Assembly (NCBI RefSeq): GCF_021088345.1
Contig: NZ_CP088156.1
Coordinates: 5,828,001-5,892,000, forward strand
Direction: 5' to 3'
Length of the DNA: 64,000 nt
Origin: Bradyrhizobium ontarionense
GTDB lineage: Bacteria; Pseudomonadota; Alphaproteobacteria; Rhizobiales; Xanthobacteraceae
Shown: positions 48,202 to 57,369 of the stretch, piece after piece
How positions within the stretch are numbered: the stretch's first letter is position 1
Layout: each line of letters starts with the position of its first letter
Made by a program: the position numbers and the translations under genes
Notes under the pieces: model-generated
Seen by the model: the letters and a program-made list of their open reading frames with translations, nothing else
Told to the model about the DNA's origin: nothing
Databases searched by the model: none

Positions 48202-48717
48202 ATGAGCTTTCACCCTGTTTATGCAGCTTCCTGCTTGCTCTTTCTGATCACGGCGGCCTTCGCACACGGGCCGACGCCGCAGAAAGTCGAGGAGACCGTC
48301 ACGATCAGGGCTGCACCGGACAAGGTATGGGCCGTGGCCGGCGACTATGCCGGCATCTCCAAATGGGATGCGGTGGTGAAGGCGAGCGAAGGGTCGAACC
48401 AGAAGCGGGTGCTGACCTTCACCAACGGCGAGACGCTCGAGGAGGAGGTCGATGAATATGACCCGGCCAGAATGACCTATTCCTACCGAATGCTCAATCC
48501 GAACGTCAAAGCCTTGCCGGCGAGTTCTTACTCGGCGACCCTGGTCGTGACACCGGACGCGCAGGGGAGCAGCGTCAAATGGTCTGCGCGTGTCTACCGC
48601 GGTGACACGGAGAACGAACCGCCGGACGAACTCAACGACGAGGCCGCGAAAACGGCATTGCGGGAATTGTTCCGGGCAGGCCTCGACGGGATCAAGGCAA
48701 GGGCCGAGGCGGAGTGA
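48202..48717 (+). CDS. mxaD: MxaD, SRPBCC-fold periplasmic protein
   Basis: A 171-residue protein with a signal peptide (ASCLLFLITAAFAHG) and a START/SRPBCC domain (VEETVTIRAAPDKVWAVAGDY, then KWDAVVKAS). MxaD is known to stimulate electron transfer between methanol dehydrogenase and cytochrome cL. It lies directly after mxaL. Confidence 0.9.
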   Translation: MSFHPVYAASCLLFLITAAFAHGPTPQKVEETVTIRAAPDKVWAVAGDYAGISKWDAVVKASEGSNQKRVLTFTNGETLEEEVDEYDPARMTYSYRMLNPNVKALPASSYSATLVVTPDAQGSSVKWSARVYRGDTENEPPDELNDEAAKTALRELFRAGLDGIKARAEAE

Positions 48718-49244
48718 TGCGCCGCGCTCTGTTCGTCCTGCTGCTGGGATACGTGCTGGCTCTTGCCGCCTGCAACGAGGAGCCGGACGCGCGGCGAGAA
48801 CGAACAGTCGTCGTCAAGAAGCCGGAGGAGGTCTCGACATGGCTTTCAGTCACCGACAAGATCGAGACCGCGCTCTGGCTGCGGAGCCGGGAGGTTGGCC
48901 ATGACGTCCTTGCGAGCGATTCGGAGGCCGACCGGTTGCGGAGGGCGATCCGGCAGGCTGTCTCGCGCTTCTACGAAGACGAGCGCATGATCGCAAACCG
49001 GACGGCGCAGACGGGGGACGCGTTGGCGGAAGCGGGGCAGCCCGAGCGCTATGTCGACATCCTGACCGGCATGGTCGACGCCGCCGACCTGTCATCGGAC
49101 AGAAAGCTCTATGGCGAAATGTGCCAGCACTATCTGATCCTCAGGCGCAACGGCGAGGGACGTACGCAGGCGCTCGAGCATGTCGGTGCAAAGTTCAGGC
49201 ATGCAAATGCCTGCAGGGAGTCTGCATGCACGGACGCGAAATGA
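48717..49244 (+). CDS. Lipoprotein-like protein in the mxaE/mxaH position
   Basis: A 175-residue protein. ATG 48717 overlaps the mxaD stop (TGATG); a GTG at 48714 is also possible. The N-terminus (LFVLLLGYVLALAACNEE) has a lipobox ending in Cys, so it is probably a lipoprotein. The rest is charged and helical (RRAIRQAVSRFYEDERMI) with Cys near the end. In Methylorubrum the genes after mxaD are mxaE and mxaH; this could be either, but I cannot assign it from sequence. Confidence 0.8.
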   Translation: MRRALFVLLLGYVLALAACNEEPDARRERTVVVKKPEEVSTWLSVTDKIETALWLRSREVGHDVLASDSEADRLRRAIRQAVSRFYEDERMIANRTAQTGDALAEAGQPERYVDILTGMVDAADLSSDRKLYGEMCQHYLILRRNGEGRTQALEHVGAKFRHANACRESACTDAK

Positions 49245-50731
49245 TGAAGTCCTCACTGGTGCCGGCGACATCGGTTGGACCTACGACTGCGCAGGCGGCC
49301 TGGAAGCAAGCCGCGGCATCGTTCTTGACGTCGCTTTCCTTTCGTTCGCTGCGGCTTCGTCTGATCGCCATCGTGCTTCTCATCGATTGCGTCGCCGCGG
49401 CGTTGACGACCACGGTGGTTGTCTTGAACGCACGAACGAATACGCGTAGGGAGATCGCGTCGTCAATGCGGCTTGCGGATGCCCTTACGGCAGATACGAT
49501 ACGTCTGCTGCAATTCATGCCGGCGTCAGTGCTGCTGAAGAGCATCGATCTGCATTTCCAATCCGTTCGTCACATCAAGATATCCGTGATCGATGCCGAA
49601 GGCAGATCCGTCGCGGTGCCGGCATCATCGTCGGACAAGATCTTGGAAGGCGCCGATATTCATGATGCGCCAGAATGGTTCACCCGCCTCGTCGCGCCAC
49701 CCGTCGAGCGCAACAACTTTCCGATCATCGCGGCCAGCCAAAGACTCGGCACCGTCGTGATTACATCGGATCCGAGCGACGAGATCAACGAGGCATGGAA
49801 TTATGTTCGCGCACTGGTCCTCACAGCGTGCTGCCTGAACGCAGCGGTCATCTTCGCATTGTTCCTTCTGTTCGGGCGGATACTGAAGCCGCTCACGCGG
49901 CTGGTCTCCGGCCTGAAACATCTCGGCGACAAGAACTATGCCGTACGCCTGCCGAGCACATCCATGACGGAGCTCGACATCATTGCAGACCATTTCAATC
50001 AGACTGCTGAGGCACTTGCCGGCGCGTATCAGGCCAATCGCAGCCTAAATTTGAAGCTGCTGACGGCGCAGGATGAAGAGCGGCGGCGAACGGCTCTGGA
50101 ACTCCATGACGAGGTTGGCCCATGTCTTTTCACCCTGGAAGCCAGCGCGACGTCGATTGCCCGGATGTCCAAGGATCGACCTGATCTTGGCCGATTGCAC
50201 GAGAGGGCCTTGGACGTCGTCGACATCGTGTCGCAGATTCAAGGAATCAATCGACGGCTGCTCGACCGGCTTCGCCCCATGGCGCTGGGGCAGATCCCGC
50301 TGAGGGATTGCCTGATCAAGCTGCTCGTCGAGTTCGATAGGACGGAGAATACGCCCGAATTCGAGCAGACGATCGGCGAGCTACAGGAGAGCTATGGTGC
50401 GATCCTGGACCTCACGATCTACCGATGCGTCCAGGAAGGCATGTTCAACGCGATCCGGCACGCGCAGGCGCAGAAAATCATTTTGATGATCAATCAAAAG
50501 GACATGCTTGGACGGCAATTTGTCTTCATCCGGGTCGATGACGATGGCATCGGATTGCGCCGGCCCTTCAAAGCCGGCGTGGGACTGGCCGGAATGCGCG
50601 AACGGGTTGAGGCGCTGAGCGGCGCCTTCAGGCTTGAGAGCTCATCATGCGGCACGACGCTGACCGTCGTGCTTGCGACCGACGGAGGTGATGTCCCCGT
50701 CGTCGTGCTTTCGGAGGATGTCATATCATGA
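49226..50731 (+). CDS. NarX/UhpB-type sensor histidine kinase
   Basis: About 501 residues from ATG 49226 behind AGGGAG, overlapping the previous gene. Layout: membrane helix (about 39-58), periplasmic sensor domain (about 60-195), second helix (about 198-220), HAMP (about 222-275), HisKA_3 with His294 (ALELHDEVGPCL) and an HATPase domain (NAIRHA, DDDGIGL, GVGLAGMRER). It is paired with the response regulator by a four-base overlap. The position matches MoxY of Paracoccus, which controls methanol dehydrogenase genes in response to C1 substrates. Confidence 0.9.
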   Translation: MHGREMMKSSLVPATSVGPTTAQAAWKQAAASFLTSLSFRSLRLRLIAIVLLIDCVAAALTTTVVVLNARTNTRREIASSMRLADALTADTIRLLQFMPASVLLKSIDLHFQSVRHIKISVIDAEGRSVAVPASSSDKILEGADIHDAPEWFTRLVAPPVERNNFPIIAASQRLGTVVITSDPSDEINEAWNYVRALVLTACCLNAAVIFALFLLFGRILKPLTRLVSGLKHLGDKNYAVRLPSTSMTELDIIADHFNQTAEALAGAYQANRSLNLKLLTAQDEERRRTALELHDEVGPCLFTLEASATSIARMSKDRPDLGRLHERALDVVDIVSQIQGINRRLLDRLRPMALGQIPLRDCLIKLLVEFDRTENTPEFEQTIGELQESYGAILDLTIYRCVQEGMFNAIRHAQAQKIILMINQKDMLGRQFVFIRVDDDGIGLRRPFKAGVGLAGMRERVEALSGAFRLESSSCGTTLTVVLATDGGDVPVVVLSEDVIS

Positions 50732-51366
50732 CCTCAGCGCTTCTCATCGACGATCATCCCATGATGCTGCAGGGCTGCAGGCATCTTCTGCAGGATATCG
50801 GCGTCGATCCGATCATCGAGGCCACCGATGTCCGGACGGGCCATGGCGCATTCCTGAGGCACAGGCCCGATGTCGTGATCGTCGATCTAACGCTGGCCGG
50901 GGACGATCTCGGCGGATTGTCGTTGATTCAGAGGATCATTCAGGCCGAACGAAAGACGCGGATCCTGGTTTTGAGCATGCACAATGATCCGACCATCGTG
51001 AAACGCGCTTTGGACAGTGGCGTGGCCGGCTATGTGCTCAAGGATTCACCTTCTTCGGAGTTCGTCGCTGCATTTCAGAAAGTAGCAACTGGATCCACGC
51101 ATCTCAGTCACGAGATCGCGGTGCAGGTTGCGCTGTTGCGTAACAAGAGTGACGAATTGGCATCCAAAAATCTGACCGACCGCGAGATCCAGATTCTGTC
51201 GCTGCTCGCAAGAGGGAACAACTACGATCAGATCGCCACTAAGCTGGGCATCAGCTACAGCACGGTCACCAACGCATGCTCGTCGATGCGGACAAAGCTG
51301 CAGGTCAGGACTTTGGCCGACTTGATCCGATTCGCGCTTCAGAATGATCATGGAATTACGCACTAA
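50728..51366 (+). CDS. NarL/LuxR-type response regulator
   Basis: A 212-residue regulator: receiver domain with the acidic pair (LIDDH), phosphoacceptor Asp53 (VIVDLTL) and the conserved Lys (YVLKDS). A C-terminal GerE helix-turn-helix follows (NLTDREIQILSLLARGNNYDQIATKLGISYSTV). It is the partner of the adjacent kinase and probably acts on the mxaF promoter. By position it is comparable to Paracoccus MoxX or Methylorubrum MxaB; which one is not decided. Confidence 0.9.
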   Translation: MTSALLIDDHPMMLQGCRHLLQDIGVDPIIEATDVRTGHGAFLRHRPDVVIVDLTLAGDDLGGLSLIQRIIQAERKTRILVLSMHNDPTIVKRALDSGVAGYVLKDSPSSEFVAAFQKVATGSTHLSHEIAVQVALLRNKSDELASKNLTDREIQILSLLARGNNYDQIATKLGISYSTVTNACSSMRTKLQVRTLADLIRFALQNDHGITH

Positions 51367-51622
51367 GAGGCGGGCAAGCATGACCTTCCGCGATGTACCG
51401 ACGACATCTCGATGGGCGATACCGAGACGCTGGCTGCGATCCGACGTCTCGAGGCAAACTCGTGTCCGGAAACGTTGGCGATGTCGCATCCGGCGAAGTG
51501 GTTCATGTTTCGAACAAGATGACTTGTTGATGACGCTTCCTGAGCATTCCTTGCTCTCAGCTTTGAGCGTCTAGGCTTCATTGATTCGGCTTGGTCTCAG
51601 GAGCAAGGAAGACGACTATCGC

Positions 51623-52117
51623 TCAAGTCATGTGGCCCGGCATGAAGCAGCGAATGTCGATGCGCAAGGCGCGATCGAGCTGCCAATAGTAGACCGGCCA
51701 GACCATGGTCCGACCGGCGCGGTTCGGTTCTTTGATGATGGCTTCTTCGGGGACGTTCCACCACTGTCCCTCGATTCGGACGCGGTACTGACCGTCGGTC
51801 ACGTCCCAATCAATATCGGACAGAGCCGTTCCATCGGCATCGGAACAACACGGGCCCTTCTGCGAACGCAGCGTCTCGAACCAGCTCTTCAGGGGAGAGG
51901 AAGCGTATCGACCGTCGACATCCCGCGCCTTGGCATCCAGACTCGGAAGGATCAGTTGCGCCACAGCCAGAACGATGAGTATCCCCGGTACGGGACGCCG
52001 TGTACGAGACGCGCTGCTTGAAGCCGTCAGCGTCGTAAGCTCCCGGAGGCCACGACGGAAGTGCGACACAGAGCGCTTGAAGGAGCTCGACGCCTTGACT
52101 GAGATCGTGCGCTGCAT
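51623..52117 (-). CDS. Conserved hypothetical exported protein
   Basis: A 164-residue protein with a basic N-terminus and one hydrophobic segment (about 45-61, GILIVLAVAQLILPSLDA), then a compact domain: SWFETLRSQKGPCCSDADG, VRIEGQWWNVPEEAI and VWPVYYWQLDRALRIDIRCFMPG. The Cys pair and Trp-rich motif recur in many Bradyrhizobium-type hypothetical proteins; the function is unknown. It is a lone minus-strand gene between the regulator pair and lanM, with the shared 28-bp motif about 37 bases upstream of its start. Confidence 0.75.
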   Translation of the reverse strand: MQRTISVKASSSFKRSVSHFRRGLRELTTLTASSSASRTRRPVPGILIVLAVAQLILPSLDAKARDVDGRYASSPLKSWFETLRSQKGPCCSDADGTALSDIDWDVTDGQYRVRIEGQWWNVPEEAIIKEPNRAGRTMVWPVYYWQLDRALRIDIRCFMPGHMT

Positions 52118-52761
52118 GCATAGGTCTCCTTCTACCGCGTGACATCGAACAACTCATCGATATCTGTGGCGAAAGTTCGAGGAAGATAAACTTGATAGTT
52201 ATGAGTATACCTCAAGTTGAGGGGCGTGACTGTGGTCAAAACAGCCAACGATACGCGGGAAGAAGTCCCGAGCATTTCGGCTTCGCCGTCTTGCTGCTGT
52301 ATTGCTAGCGACTCATTTGGCGTGCGGCGAACTTGTGGCGACGAGTTCGCCGTCGCGGTTGTGCAGCCCAATGTCGTTGTTTCGGAGCGAGGACCGAAGC
52401 CAGCGCGTCAGCTGCCAGCTTCACTCATTCAGCGTTCGGTGGGTGAAGTCAGATGGGAAGCCATCGTGCATAGGGCCCGCATAACGTCGGCCGGAGCCCG
52501 AAAATGCGCCTGCTTCAAGCCGTGCATGACGCCAATTCGACGCGTCCGTCGGATGGCTTCTCCGGATCGCAAGGTCAGAAGAGCGGCGCTGCGCCCAGTA
52601 ATTTCCCGGCCCTTCGGCCTATTGCGTTTGCGAAATCGTGCGGCCTAAATTGGGCCACAGTTGTACATTCGGCGCGCGTCCTGCGAACGGGGCGCATTTC
52701 CATATGTGTCAGTCTGCATCAATCGCGGCCCATTGGCGGGCGTAAGAAAAGGACAAATTCA
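52118..52761. other. Divergent intergenic region before lanM
   Basis: A 644-base gap without a convincing gene. It holds the shared motif at 52154-52181 and must contain the lanM promoter in its right part. No Shine-Dalgarno stronger than AAAGGAC is seen before the lanM ATG. Confidence 0.5.
52154..52181. promoter_or_regulatory. Copy 2 of the shared 28-bp motif
   Basis: It is the same core, TGGCGAAAGTTCGAG, as at 28397-28424, with 24 of 28 bases identical. Here it is 37-64 bases upstream of the start of the minus-strand hypothetical gene, a promoter-proximal place. Confidence 0.4.
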
Positions 52762-53157
52762 ATGAATTTCAGAACGATAGCGACGGCGGTTGCCTTTGGC
52801 GTGGCCGCGATGGCCGGTACGTCGACGATGGCGACGAGCGCGCCGGCCGCATCGAAACTGATGATCTCGATCGACCCCGACAAGGACGGCACCGCCGACA
52901 CGAATGAGGTTCGCGCTGCGGCCAATGCCCTGTTCGATCGTCTCGACCGCGACCATGATGGGACGCTGGACTCCAAGGAATTGCGTGGACGCGTGTCCGC
53001 CAAGGACTTCAAGACCGCTGATCCAGACAACGACGGGACCCTCACCAAGGACGAGTATCTTGCCCTCGTCGCAAGCCGATTCAAGGCGGCCGATCCCGAC
53101 AATGACGGCACGCTGGACTCGAAAGAGCTGAAGTCGGTCGCCAAGTTGTTGAAGTGA
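52762..53157 (+). CDS. lanM: Lanmodulin, periplasmic lanthanide-binding EF-hand protein
   Basis: A 131-residue protein: signal peptide (about 1-27), then four EF-hand loops at 38-49, 62-73, 87-98 and 111-122. Linkers of only 12-13 residues and Pro at loop position 2 in three loops (DPDKDG, DPDNDG, DPDNDG) are lanmodulin hallmarks; RGRVSAKDFKTADPDNDGTL lines up closely with Methylorubrum LanM. LanM binds lanthanides with picomolar affinity and is tied to lanthanide uptake or XoxF metal supply. Oddities: loop 2 has Arg instead of Pro (DRDHDG), loop 3 has Thr at position 9, and loop 4 starts with Asp where Methylorubrum has Asn. A terminator follows. Confidence 0.88.
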   Translation: MNFRTIATAVAFGVAAMAGTSTMATSAPAASKLMISIDPDKDGTADTNEVRAAANALFDRLDRDHDGTLDSKELRGRVSAKDFKTADPDNDGTLTKDEYLALVASRFKAADPDNDGTLDSKELKSVAKLLK

Positions 53158-53191
53158 ATTGCACCGGAGCGAAACGGTCCGCTGAATAGAG

Positions 53192-53223
53192 AGCCCGCCA
53201 CGGGAAACCGGCGCGGGCTTTCT
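53192..53223 (+). terminator. Rho-independent terminator of lanM
   Basis: AGCCCGC (53192-53198) pairs with GCGGGCT (53213-53219), followed by TTCT. It lies 35 bases after the lanM stop. Confidence 0.7.
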
Positions 53224-53865
53224 GTTGTGGAGCACATGCGGATCAGATGAATGCTCGTTTCGGCCCTTTTGCCAGGTGGATCGTGGAACGAAAGGGCGCT
53301 GGTTTGGTCCCGCGCCACAGGGCGAACCGCGCGCAGCAATCGCGATGCGGAGCAGCAAACGTCTTGTCGAACAAAAATATCGAGCGTGACAAAAAGGGCT
53401 CTGTCTATGGCCACTTAAGCTTGAATGATGGTCATTCGGGAAATTTGAGCGCGCAAAACGGGGACGTCTTGCCCGACAGTTCAGGAGGAACCGGAGTTCG
53501 GCTGGCCGTTTTCCGGCAAGATTTGCTTGCGCAACTGGGCCCATCGTTGCCGTTCAGATCGTAGCCAAGTTACCCATCGAGACCATCGGCTGAAAGGCAG
53601 CACGAACTCGGTATTTGTTTCGGCACGTGAATAGATTGAGAGCCGCTCCGCGCTGTCTGGCGCAGCCTCCATACCGGCGGCAGCCCCCGCTGCAAATGCG
53701 CAGACCTGCCCGCAGAGTGCGGTCGGCCGCGGTCACTTCGGCACTACGCTGTGTCGGACCGACGGCCGCTGGAGCAGCGTGTGGAATCCATTTCCGCTCC
53801 AGGCGACGACGGGGTCGACGATCGATGTGCGTGCGCAAGACGCAGTGCCGTGAGGTGTTTTCGTC
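53224..53865. other. 642-base gap before the NRPS-cluster ABC transporter
   Basis: I see no defensible gene. A 105-codon open frame at 53247-53564 has no recognisable sequence. The promoter of the ABC transporter should be here. Confidence 0.45.
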
Positions 53866-55614
53866 ATGAAGGAGTGGATCAAGCTGTCGGTCTGGATGAC
53901 CCGCCACCTCCGGCTCAGGGAGCGGCGGATGATTGTGGTGACCGTGCTCTGTGTGATCATCGCGTCAGGTTGCATGGCGATGTCGCCGCTTCTTCTCGGT
54001 CGTCTGACCGATGGTCTGCTGCAGGCAAGGTCCGGTTCAGGCTGGTACATCGTCTTTCTGGTCTTCGGATATCTGGCAACGATCGCTCTGCCGAGAATCA
54101 TCGGTGTGCTGGTGCTCCAGCTCCAGAGCACGTTGCGGCTCAACGCCAACAGCTCGCTGCTTGCTGGATATTTCGACTATCTTTGCGAGCAATCAGACAG
54201 CTTCTTCTCAAAGCGAAACTCAGGCGAACTGAGCCAGGAGATCGCGCAGGCGTCGAACGATCTTTACATCATCATAAGAAGCTTTTCGTCCTCCGCCGTC
54301 GCGCCGCTCGTGCAGATCGGCATCGCCATCGCCGTGCTTGCGGCCAACCGGAACGTCATCATGGCAGGATTGATCGCGGTCTATGTCGTGCTATTCATGG
54401 TCAACCATCGTGTCCAGGGTCGAAAGCTCGGTGCGCTCAAGACGGGATCAATGGTCGCCGGCCGCAGGACCTATACGACACTGGTGGATTCGATTGCCAA
54501 TATCCAAGTCGCGCGCCAATTCAATGGGTACGACTTTCTGCTCGCAAGGTACCGCAAAGCGCTCGATGAGGATCGAGATGCGCAGGCTGCCTATTGGAAC
54601 GTCAGCGCCCAGATGCAGCTTGTGAATGCGCTGCTGTTCGTCGGCCTCTTCGGCGCCTCCTTCATGTTTGCCCTTTACGATGTTGTTCAAGAGGGGCGTT
54701 CAGTCGGCAATCTCGTACTTGTCGGTACCTACGCCCTGACGCTACTTTCGCCGATCGAGACTCTCGGCAACATGTTCGCCGAGATCAATCGGTCGCTTGC
54801 GACGTTCGGACAATTCATCGAAAAGCTGTCCCGCGCTCCGGCTTCCGTTCTCAGGCCTGCTTCGGCGACCGTTTCCGCCCCCGGATGCCCTGCGATCGAG
54901 TTCGAGCAGGTATCATTGACGTATCCCGGCGCACAGATTGCAGTCCTCAAGGAGGTCAGCTTTACCGTCTCGCCGGGGCAGCGCATCGTCATCACGGGAC
55001 CAAGCGGCGCGGGCAAGAGTTCGATCGTCAAGGCCTTGACGAAGCAGTACCCGCCGGACCACGGATCGATCCGGCTGTTCGGGCAGGATATTGCCACCTT
55101 TGACGTGCGGACCTTGAATGAGCGGGTCGGATGCGTGTCTCAGGATGTATTCCTGTTCAAGGACACGCTCCGCTTCAACCTGCTGATCGCGCGCCCGTCG
55201 GCGTCCGATCAGGAGTTGCTTTCAGCGCTTGACCGCGCTGGGTTGGACGATTTCTTGAGCAATTTGCCCCATGGCCTGGACACTCTGCTCGGCGATCGCG
55301 GTGCCACGATCTCGGGCGGCCAGCGACAGAGGCTTGCTCTGGCGAGATTGTTCCTCCGCGTCCCCGACATCGTAGTGATCGATGAGGGGATGTCGTCGCT
55401 CGACGTCGTGACCGAACGCTGGGTAATCGACCAGATTCTCGAATCATTTGCGGGGGCAACGATCTTGATGGTGACGCATCGACCCAGCGCCATGGCGATA
55501 GGCGATGCGGTGATCGTGGTTCACGACGGGCGCATAGAAGGCTACGGTACGTATGATGATCTGCGATCTCGAAGCGATTTCTTCGCCCGCGTGACCAGTG
55601 AAGCGACCTGTTGA
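53866..55614 (+). CDS. ABC exporter (fused permease-ATPase) of the NRPS cluster
   Basis: A 582-residue half-transporter: about six membrane helices (20-310) and an ATPase domain with Walker A GPSGAGKSS (about 378), signature ISGGQRQR and Walker B IVVIDEG. The family is MsbA/SyrD-like. Near the peptide synthetase genes it probably exports the product, though self-resistance is also possible. Start ATG 53866 follows GAGG. The cluster neighbour on the other side is a convergent thioesterase. Confidence 0.92.
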   Translation: MKEWIKLSVWMTRHLRLRERRMIVVTVLCVIIASGCMAMSPLLLGRLTDGLLQARSGSGWYIVFLVFGYLATIALPRIIGVLVLQLQSTLRLNANSSLLAGYFDYLCEQSDSFFSKRNSGELSQEIAQASNDLYIIIRSFSSSAVAPLVQIGIAIAVLAANRNVIMAGLIAVYVVLFMVNHRVQGRKLGALKTGSMVAGRRTYTTLVDSIANIQVARQFNGYDFLLARYRKALDEDRDAQAAYWNVSAQMQLVNALLFVGLFGASFMFALYDVVQEGRSVGNLVLVGTYALTLLSPIETLGNMFAEINRSLATFGQFIEKLSRAPASVLRPASATVSAPGCPAIEFEQVSLTYPGAQIAVLKEVSFTVSPGQRIVITGPSGAGKSSIVKALTKQYPPDHGSIRLFGQDIATFDVRTLNERVGCVSQDVFLFKDTLRFNLLIARPSASDQELLSALDRAGLDDFLSNLPHGLDTLLGDRGATISGGQRQRLALARLFLRVPDIVVIDEGMSSLDVVTERWVIDQILESFAGATILMVTHRPSAMAIGDAVIVVHDGRIEGYGTYDDLRSRSDFFARVTSEATC

Positions 55615-55797
55615 GCCGTGCAGTATCGTCTATCCTTGCCCCGGGCTTCTGCCGATCATTCCTTTCGAGGCGTGTCAAGGCGTCGACTGTTGTCTTGAGC
55701 CTATGCGACCTCGTCAGACATCATTGACCAAACGCATCAGGTGATAGCGATGACGGCACTGATGTCGGTGCTCGCCCGAGCAGAATGTCGATCGTGG

Positions 55798-56595
55798 TCA
55801 CTGCTGAGCCGCGATTCGGGTGACGATCGCAGCAACGTGTGTGAGAACGTCCGCCTCGGCGGAGCGGAAGAAGAAGTGGTCGCCATCAAACATGTGCGTG
55901 GCCGTGCGTTCCGGGGCATATATGGCCCAGGCGCGGAGATCGTCTGGCGTCGTCAGCGGATCACGGATGCCGCCGAAGACCGTGACCGGACATGACAGTG
56001 GTGGACCTGGCTTGTATCGGTAGGTTTCGCTCGCTGCGAAATCGGCGCGCAGCATTGGCAGCAAGAGATCCAGCAGTCCGACATGATGGAAGACTTCAGG
56101 AGGCGTGCCGTTCAGTCTTCGTAGACGCGCGATGAACTCGGGCTCGGGCAGGCCGTGCGAGGGGTCTTGCGGATCGGGAAGATGCGGTGCGCGCCGTCCC
56201 GAGACGATCAGGTGACGAGGGGCGGGCTGCGAGGCAGCAATCAGCCGTTGAGTGACCAGGAAAGCCAGCAATGCGCCCAAGGAATGACCGAAGAAGCAGA
56301 CCGGACCGCACAAATGGGGGATGACGGCCGCGGTGATGGCGTCGGCTAGCGGCTCGGCTCGACTGAACGGCATTTCGGCAAAACGCGCTTCGCGTCCGGG
56401 ATACTGGATCGCCCATAGGTTGCACCAGTCCGGCAGATGATCAGTCCACCGGCGTGCCATCGATGCCGTCCCGCCAGCATGCGGAAATGCCAGGAGAGTG
56501 GCGCGTCCTGCTGAGGTGCTCCGCCACTTTACGATCCAGGGCGTGTCGTTCGTATTCGTCACAGAGTAGGTCTCGTTGGGAGGTTTGGCATTCAA
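55798..56595 (-). CDS. Type II thioesterase (GrsT/TesA-like)
   Basis: An alpha/beta hydrolase of about 265 residues with LLAFPHAGGTASM, the nucleophile elbow GHSLGA, and a C-terminal FDGDHFFF catalytic His. Type II thioesterases clear wrongly loaded or stalled acyl groups from carrier proteins of nonribosomal synthetases. The start is unsure: the longest frame begins at TTG 56595 without a ribosome site, and a GTG some 11 codons later is possible. It is transcribed against the ABC gene and away from the dioxygenase. Confidence 0.9.
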   Translation of the reverse strand: MNAKPPNETYSVTNTNDTPWIVKWRSTSAGRATLLAFPHAGGTASMARRWTDHLPDWCNLWAIQYPGREARFAEMPFSRAEPLADAITAAVIPHLCGPVCFFGHSLGALLAFLVTQRLIAASQPAPRHLIVSGRRAPHLPDPQDPSHGLPEPEFIARLRRLNGTPPEVFHHVGLLDLLLPMLRADFAASETYRYKPGPPLSCPVTVFGGIRDPLTTPDDLRAWAIYAPERTATHMFDGDHFFFRSAEADVLTHVAAIVTRIAAQQ

Positions 56596-57369
56596 TTGAG
56601 GTTGATTCTTTACAGCGTAGTCCAGACGACAAAAAGCGTCTTTGAACAGCCGCCTGATGAATATGAGTTATTTCAGCTCGGCCGACGGAGAGTCGACGTC
56701 ACGATGGGCGAGCGAAGGCCATCATTGTGACCATGCGTCGGCATAGTATCAAACAACTGTCACGACGGTCGGCGTCGTCCACGACCCTCACGACTGTATG
56801 AGGCGTCTGGATTATTTGTTCGAGCGTGGCGCGGATACATCATTTTTCGATTCCGAGGTCAGCAATGCGGCATTTCGGGAAAGCTGCGTCTCGACAACAG
56901 GAGTCGTTGCGACAGATTTCGGGAGAATCTGGAAACGAAGCGGCTGGCCCGCGAAAGCTTCGCGGTGGGCGGAGTTGCGGGCAAAATTGGTTTCAGGTTA
57001 CCACTTTCATCCAAAGCGGATCGTCGCCGGATTTCGGGAGGGGACATGGTCAAATGTCATTTCAGTGCTCAGCATTCCCAGGCGGTTGAACGAAGTCGAT
57101 CGATGCAGTCGGCCGTTGAAGCATCTCCGGCAGCCTCGACCGAAATCATCGTGTCCTGGCGGCGCTAGCTTTCAGGCACTTCTTAGCTTGCTGCCGCAAA
57201 GCTCCTGACATCCGTCGCAAAGTCCATCGTTGTCGTCGGCGCCTGATCGACGATCGGCGCAGCGATCGATTGCGCTCTGGGCCCATGCCCGGACACATGC
57301 CGCGATTTAGTCGCGCTGTGCGTGTGGATGAAGGCAACGGCAGAAGGGCCCGTTTGAAGGGAGGCTCTC
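56596..57369. other. 774-base divergent regulatory gap in the NRPS cluster
   Basis: No recognisable gene; open frames at 56798-57208 and 56826-57089 overlap each other and lack family resemblance. It must contain the promoters for the thioesterase and for the dioxygenase-NRPS operon. Confidence 0.45.

Noticed and set aside
53247..53564. A 105-codon open frame between lanM and the ABC transporter
   Set aside because: No ribosome site, no signal peptide or domain, and unlike local codon use.
56798..57208. A 136-codon open frame in the thioesterase-dioxygenase gap
   Set aside because: Another frame overlaps it with equal merit; neither resembles a protein family.
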